NCBI GenBank assembly: GCA_018699415.1
Contig: JABIQM010000005.1
Coordinates: 1 to 64,000, forward strand
Length of the DNA: 64,000 bases
Direction of reading: 5' to 3'
Source: Acidimicrobiaceae bacterium
Lineage (GTDB): Bacteria; Actinomycetota; Acidimicrobiia; Acidimicrobiales; Aldehydirespiratoraceae
The notes beneath the pieces are model-generated. The model did no database searches and was not told the origin of the DNA. It saw nothing but the letters and a program-made list of their open reading frames with translations. The position numbers and the translations under genes are program-made. Shown one piece after another: positions 60,049-64,000 of the stretch. Numbering within the stretch: position 1 is the first letter of the stretch; every line of letters starts with the position of its first letter.

Positions 60049-60698
60049 CAGCGACTCGACTTCGTGCTCGCCGTAGCTGCAGCGCTTACGAAATTGCCGA
60101 GAATCTGCAGACCAGTGTGACTCGACTTCTCCGGGTGAAACTGACAGGCCCACAGATTGTCTCTGGCTACCGCCGCGACGAACGTGTCGCCATAGTCGCA
60201 GGTAGCCACGACATCGGGGCCATGTTCACAGGCGTAAGAGTGCACGAAGTAAAGCCATGGCTCAGCGCCAAGACCGTCGAACATTGGATGCTCCGTCGTC
60301 GGATGCACAATGTTCCACTGCATCTGCGGACGCTTCACCGTGTCGGGAATTCTCCGAACCATGCCATCGAAGACACCGAGGCCGGGACGACCAGGCGACT
60401 CCTCAGATCCGGCGAACAACAACTGCTGACCGATACAGATAGCGAAGAACGGAATGCCCGAGTCGATGCGTTCTAGGGCCACCTCATCAAGGCCGGTGTT
60501 GCGCAAAGCATCCATACAGGGACCGAACGCACCGACCCCGGGAAGAACCACCGCATCGGCATCGGCGATAAGGCCTCGGTCCGATGTGAGTCGAGCATCG
60601 GCACCGGCATGCTCAAACCCTTTGTGGGCGGAGTGAAGGTTGCCGATGCCGTAGTTGAGAATCGCTATTAGTGGCCTGGTCGCGCCAGTCGTGGTCAC
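60048..60698 (-). CDS. hisH: Imidazole glycerol phosphate synthase subunit HisH
   Basis: HisH is the glutaminase that supplies ammonia to HisF. The 216-residue class I amidotransferase has the nucleophile Cys in FFAICIGQQLLF and the His-Glu pair in QFHPEKSS. LNYGIGNLHSA and GVGAFGPCM are typical. The start is a GTG 2 nt after the hisB stop. hisA follows with a TGATG overlap. Confidence 0.94.
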   Translation of the reverse strand: MTTTGATRPLIAILNYGIGNLHSAHKGFEHAGADARLTSDRGLIADADAVVLPGVGAFGPCMDALRNTGLDEVALERIDSGIPFFAICIGQQLLFAGSEESPGRPGLGVFDGMVRRIPDTVKRPQMQWNIVHPTTEHPMFDGLGAEPWLYFVHSYACEHGPDVVATCDYGDTFVAAVARDNLWACQFHPEKSSHTGLQILGNFVSAAATASTKSSR

Positions 60699-60700
60699 GA

Positions 60701-61291
60701 TCAGAGGATGCCCTTGGTCGACGGAACGCCGGTGCCCTCGACTCGCACCGCGTCACGCAGCGACCGAGCGACCGCCTTGAACGTCGCCTCGATGATGTGG
60801 TGGGTGTTTTTGCCCCGGCGGCCAACAATGTGCAAGGTGATGCCAGACGACATCACCACGGCCCGCCAAAACTCTTCAACCAGTTGCGGGTCAAAGGGTG
60901 GGGATCCTAAAATCTTCTGGCCGGGAAAGTCCACCTCGTAGTGCATGTATGGACGGCCCGACAGATCAAGCACTACCTCGACCGCCGCCTCATCCAGCGG
61001 CACAACGATCGAGGCGAAGCGCCGGACACCGCGCTTGTCGCCCCACGCCTCGCGCAGCACTTCGCCCAGGGCGATACCGACATCCTCAACGGTGTGATGG
61101 GCGTCGATCGCTAAGTCACCCTTCGCATGAATCGTCAGATCAAAGCCGCCGTGACGCCCAAGTTGATCAAGCATGTGGTCAAAGAAGGAAAGCCCAGTCG
61201 ACACGTCCGTGGCACCAGAACCGTCGAGTTCGACCCTGATGTCAATCGACGTTTCCTTCGTGGTGCGTTGGGTGGATGCGGTACGGCTCAC
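60701..61291 (-). CDS. hisB: Imidazoleglycerol-phosphate dehydratase
   Basis: HisB dehydrates IGP at a manganese site. The 196-residue protein has FFDHMLDQLGRHGGFDL, DAHHTVEDVGIALG, RFASIVVPLDEA, and THHIIEATFKAVARSLRDA, the His-rich metal motifs of the family. It is the monofunctional form without the phosphatase. The ATG overlaps the hisC stop by 4 nt. Confidence 0.96.
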   Translation of the reverse strand: MSRTASTQRTTKETSIDIRVELDGSGATDVSTGLSFFDHMLDQLGRHGGFDLTIHAKGDLAIDAHHTVEDVGIALGEVLREAWGDKRGVRRFASIVVPLDEAAVEVVLDLSGRPYMHYEVDFPGQKILGSPPFDPQLVEEFWRAVVMSSGITLHIVGRRGKNTHHIIEATFKAVARSLRDAVRVEGTGVPSTKGIL

Positions 61292-62358
61292 GCAAGAACC
61301 TCCATGAGAGCGGCGAGAAATCGGTCATCTTCGTCGGGTGTGCCAATAGTGACCCGCAAGCAACCTTCAAGACGAGGCCACGACGCACAGTTGCGAATGA
61401 GGATTGAACGATCGACAAGACCTTGCCAAACATCGACGCCCTCATGTTCACGGGGCCGGAAGAGGACAAAGTTCGATGCTGACGGCCAGACGTCAACGGA
61501 CAGATTGGCCAGTTCAGCCATGAGCCGGCCTCGCTCCTCGACAAGCCTGTCGACGCGCTCATTCATGGCGCTGAGATGGCGCAGAGCGAGCGTGCCGGCC
61601 ACTTGGGTCATGGCGTCGAGGTGGTATGGAAGGACGACTTTCTCCAGTTCGGCGATGATCCACCCCGGAGCTACGAGATAGCCGAGACGAGCAGCAGCCA
61701 TGGCCCACGTCTTGGAGTAGGTGCGGCTCACAACGAGCGGCACATCGGGTCCGATGAGATCGATCGCACTGAAGTCGGCAAACTGGCCGTAAGCCTCATC
61801 GACGCACAGGATCCCGCCAACATCTGAGACGAGTTCCAGCACTCGACGGATCTGATCTTCTGTATCGACAACACCAGTGGGGTTGTTCGGCGAGCAAAGA
61901 AATGTGATCGCGGGGCGAGAGCCGGTGATAACACGTTCGACCTCGTCCATATCGAGAAAGAAGTCGGCGGTCCGCTCCCCTTCTATGACATCGGTGCCGG
62001 TGATTCGGCTGAGGTGGGAGTGCAGGGCATAGGTCGGCTCAAAAATAGCTGCCGAGCGGCCGGGTCCGCCGTACGTCAAGAGCAGAGTCTGCAGAACTTC
62101 GTTGCTGCCGTTGGCGGCGAACACCTGCTCATGACCGACTCCGTGAAGCTTGCCGATTTCTGTGCGGAGTTCCGTTGCCGATCGTTGCGGATAGCGATGC
62201 CATTCGATCTTCGAGATGGCCGCCGAGACTTCCTCCACGAAGCCACTGGGCGGTAGTTCAGGACTCTCGTTGGTGTTGAGACGCACGTCGACATCAATCT
62301 GTGGCGAGTGATAGCCCTCCATCAAGGCGACCGAATCGCGTGGCTGTGGTCGGATCAT
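61288..62358 (-). CDS. hisC: Histidinol-phosphate aminotransferase
   Basis: HisC transfers an amino group to imidazole acetol phosphate. The 356-residue fold-type I PLP enzyme has VRLNTNESP near the start, ANGSNEVLQTLL, CSPNNPTG, VDEAYGQF, the PLP lysine in SRTYSKTWAMAAARLGY, and LRVTIGTPDED at the end. It is coupled to hisD and hisB through ATGA overlaps. Confidence 0.95.
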   Translation of the reverse strand: MIRPQPRDSVALMEGYHSPQIDVDVRLNTNESPELPPSGFVEEVSAAISKIEWHRYPQRSATELRTEIGKLHGVGHEQVFAANGSNEVLQTLLLTYGGPGRSAAIFEPTYALHSHLSRITGTDVIEGERTADFFLDMDEVERVITGSRPAITFLCSPNNPTGVVDTEDQIRRVLELVSDVGGILCVDEAYGQFADFSAIDLIGPDVPLVVSRTYSKTWAMAAARLGYLVAPGWIIAELEKVVLPYHLDAMTQVAGTLALRHLSAMNERVDRLVEERGRLMAELANLSVDVWPSASNFVLFRPREHEGVDVWQGLVDRSILIRNCASWPRLEGCLRVTIGTPDEDDRFLAALMEVLA

Positions 62359-63644
62359 GTTTCGGCCTCTCGCCGCACCCGGATGGATGCGGCGTGTGCG
62401 TCGAGCCCCTCTGCCTGTGCCAGAGCAATGACATGATCGCCCATGGCTTCGAAGCCAGCCTGGTCGACAGAGACAACATGCACGTCTTTCATGAAGTCGC
62501 TCACGGTGAGGGCGCTCGCGAAACGGGCGGTGCCGCTGGTCGGAAGGACGTGGCTGGGGCCAGCGACATAGTCGCCCAAAGAGGCGGGGGCGTACGCGCC
62601 ACAGAACACGGCCCCGGCATGACGCACCAGCGGCACCAGCGCTTCAGGATCTTCGGTTTGGAGCTCAAGATGCTCGGGGGCGATGAAGTTGGCCACCTCA
62701 AGTGCCTGGTCGGGTGAGTCACAGATAACAGAGATGCCCGACGCGTCGAGCGTTGACCGGATGTCGGCTTGGCGAGGGGCCTCGGCCACAAGCCGTTCGA
62801 TCGCGGCATCGACCTCATCAGCGAAATCCTCGTTCCAGGTCACGAACCAGGCCAGACCATCAGGGCCATGTTCGGCCTGAAGAATGAGATCAACGGCAGC
62901 GAACGTGGCTGGCCATGATCCGTCTGCCACGACAACCACCTCGGACGGTCCCGCGAACGAGGACGGCACACCGACGAAACCAGAGACCTCCTGCTTGGCG
63001 AGCGCAACAAACACATTGCCGGGACCAACAATCACATCGACCGGGCGGATCGTCTCAGTGCCATACGCAACCGCACCAATTGCCTGGGCGCCACCGATCG
63101 CCAGAACCTCATCTACTCCAGCCACGGCAGCCGCAGCAAGGGTCACATCCGGGACTTTGCCGTCGGGCCCTGGTGGCACCATCACGACGACTTCAGCGAC
63201 ACCGGCAACCCGGGCTGGTACTGCGGTCATCAAAACCGTGGATGGATAGACGGCTCGCCCGCCGGGCACGTAGCAGCCCACTCGTTCCACTGCTCGATGC
63301 ATTCCCACAATAGAGACGCCTGGACGTTCGACCCGAACATCAGATGGCAACTGTGCTCTGTGGTAGGCCTCAATCGAAGCCGCAGCAGCTTTCAGCGCCT
63401 CCCTGACATCTGGAGGCACTCGATCGAGAGCGGCCACCAGATCAGTGACAGGCACGCGAGGATCAACAATACGTACGCCATCGAAGCGGACGGTGAACTC
63501 TCGAATTGCGGCGTCACCACGCTCGCGCACAGCTGTCAGAATTTCGCGGACAGCATCCACTGGTCCGCCCGAAGGAACCACTGGTCGAGGCAAGTGGTCG
63601 CTCAGTTCGCCACTAATGCCACGAAGATCAATGCGTTGGAGCAC
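62355..63644 (-). CDS. hisD: Histidinol dehydrogenase
   Basis: HisD oxidises histidinol to histidine in two NAD-dependent steps, with zinc. The 429-residue protein has GCYVPGGRAVYPSTVLM (here the first residue is in VGCYVPGG), VIVGPGNVFVALAKQEV, GPSEVVVVADGS, LILQAEHGPDG with zinc ligands Gln and His, and the C-terminal HAASIRVR. It heads the operon hisD-C-B-H-A-F. The GTG at 63644 is 6 nt after TAGCGT. Confidence 0.95.
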   Translation of the reverse strand: MLQRIDLRGISGELSDHLPRPVVPSGGPVDAVREILTAVRERGDAAIREFTVRFDGVRIVDPRVPVTDLVAALDRVPPDVREALKAAAASIEAYHRAQLPSDVRVERPGVSIVGMHRAVERVGCYVPGGRAVYPSTVLMTAVPARVAGVAEVVVMVPPGPDGKVPDVTLAAAAVAGVDEVLAIGGAQAIGAVAYGTETIRPVDVIVGPGNVFVALAKQEVSGFVGVPSSFAGPSEVVVVADGSWPATFAAVDLILQAEHGPDGLAWFVTWNEDFADEVDAAIERLVAEAPRQADIRSTLDASGISVICDSPDQALEVANFIAPEHLELQTEDPEALVPLVRHAGAVFCGAYAPASLGDYVAGPSHVLPTSGTARFASALTVSDFMKDVHVVSVDQAGFEAMGDHVIALAQAEGLDAHAASIRVRREAET

Positions 63645-63656
63645 CCAACCACGCTA
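63645..63656 (-). promoter_or_regulatory. Probable -10 element of the hisDCBHAF operon
   Basis: On the minus strand TAGCGT (63651-63656) stands 6 nt before the hisD GTG. No leader peptide with His codons is possible on such a transcript. Confidence 0.5.
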
Positions 63657-63704
63657 CCTGGCTGACTCTCGCCATCTGTCTGAGTTTCCGGCAGACTGAC
63701 TGCC

Positions 63705-63896
63705 ATGAACTCCGATGCCGCCGAATTGTCGTCGATCACTACCGTTGTAAGCGACACGGCCCGCCGCGTAGCCGAGGTGGCAGAACGACGTGCCACCGAC
63801 CCTGATGATCCAGTAATCGGTCGACTCCATGAGATTGAGCGTGCCCTCGTCACCGCCGAGCGTCGCCTTCGCGACGCATCCAGGGCTCTGGGCTAG
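63705..63896 (+). CDS. Small helical protein of unknown function
   Basis: The 63-residue protein is almost entirely predicted helix with charged heptad-like spacing (VVSDTARRVAEVAERRA, IGRLHEIERALVTAERRL), so a small coiled coil is likely. No family is recognised. It is divergent from hisD across 60 bp. No clear promoter hexamer was seen, though CAGACT lies 7 nt before the ATG. Confidence 0.6.
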   Translation: MNSDAAELSSITTVVSDTARRVAEVAERRATDPDDPVIGRLHEIERALVTAERRLRDASRALG

Positions 63897-63974
63897 AGCC
63901 AGCTGCGTTTCAAAGCGCGGAGATATCAAACGTCATCGGACTGATACATCGCAAGCTCTTAGCAAAAGAAGTGC

Positions 63975-64000
63975 GGCCATCCACGTAAACGTGGATGGCC
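63975..64000. terminator. Perfect 12-bp hairpin at the window edge
   Basis: GGCCATCCACGT pairs perfectly with ACGTGGATGGCC around AA. It lies 78 bp after the small helical gene and reaches the last base, so a T-run beyond the window cannot be checked. It is probably a bidirectional terminator. Confidence 0.65.

Overview
The window is a GC-rich, gene-dense stretch of actinobacterial chromosome. A complete Pup modification set plus a 20S proteasome, the paired WYL regulators PafB/PafC, a HelY-type helicase beside tatC, and many GTG starts all point to Actinobacteria. The mixture with an SLH/CapA protein and an aerobic benzoyl-CoA (box) cluster suggests a class Acidimicrobiia lineage, but that rank is inference. 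No tRNA, rRNA, CRISPR array, prophage or insertion sequence was recognised.

Layout, left to right. 1-989: end of an amino-acid ABC importer. 1065-7543: Pup-proteasome cluster dop-pup-prcB-prcA-pafA-pafB-pafC. 7593-13507: export and RNA functions (lepB, a GDPD on the other strand, two small proteins, tatA, tatC, helY). 13542-18975: a lone lipid-kinase C-terminal domain, an M20 amidohydrolase, a double-length ThyX-like protein, an acidic zinc-ribbon protein, a GNAT, and a frameshifted Nudix gene. 18979-23862 (minus): crotonase, an RGG-rich protein, a PLP dehydratase, and an SLH-CapA surface protein. 23938-31509: rRNA and other methyltransferases, a mini-SET protein, thiD, an AlgH/YqgE protein, an SGNH/MBOAT acylation pair, and a crotonase. 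31713-39718: an aromatic-acid island (PaaX-like regulator, hydrolase, boxC, boxB, benzoate-CoA ligase, MFS transporter). 39803-48315: alkB with an SOS box, an enolase-superfamily enzyme, a thioesterase, a HAD phosphatase, ppc, and a flavoprotein disulfide oxidoreductase. 48407-52127 (minus): ABM-trpC-trpF-trpB-trpA. 52152-54864: a J-domain protein and a two-component pair. 54842-63644: hisI-trpE-ygfZ, a GroES-like gene divergent from a hydrolase, and hisD-C-B-H-A-F. The window ends in a perfect hairpin.

Genes are packed into operons, mostly with 1-4 nt stop/start overlaps (ATGA, GTGA, TGATG and, for trpC, apparently CTGA). About twenty genes have a TANNNT hexamer 5-9 nt before the start codon and no Shine-Dalgarno sequence. 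This is the layout of leaderless transcripts and was used to choose starts. trpD, trpG, hisG, hisE, the proteasomal ATPase (arc/mpa), boxA and boxD are not in the window.

The most interesting points are: a tandem ThyX-fold protein in which each half keeps a different part of the signature; trpC with an apparent CTG start coupled to an ABM-domain gene; a textbook LexA box abutting a TATAAT at alkB; a box cluster without its reductase; a stand-alone lipid-kinase C-terminal domain; an RGG-rich protein; an SLH-CapA fusion; and two long palindromes of a REP-like type.
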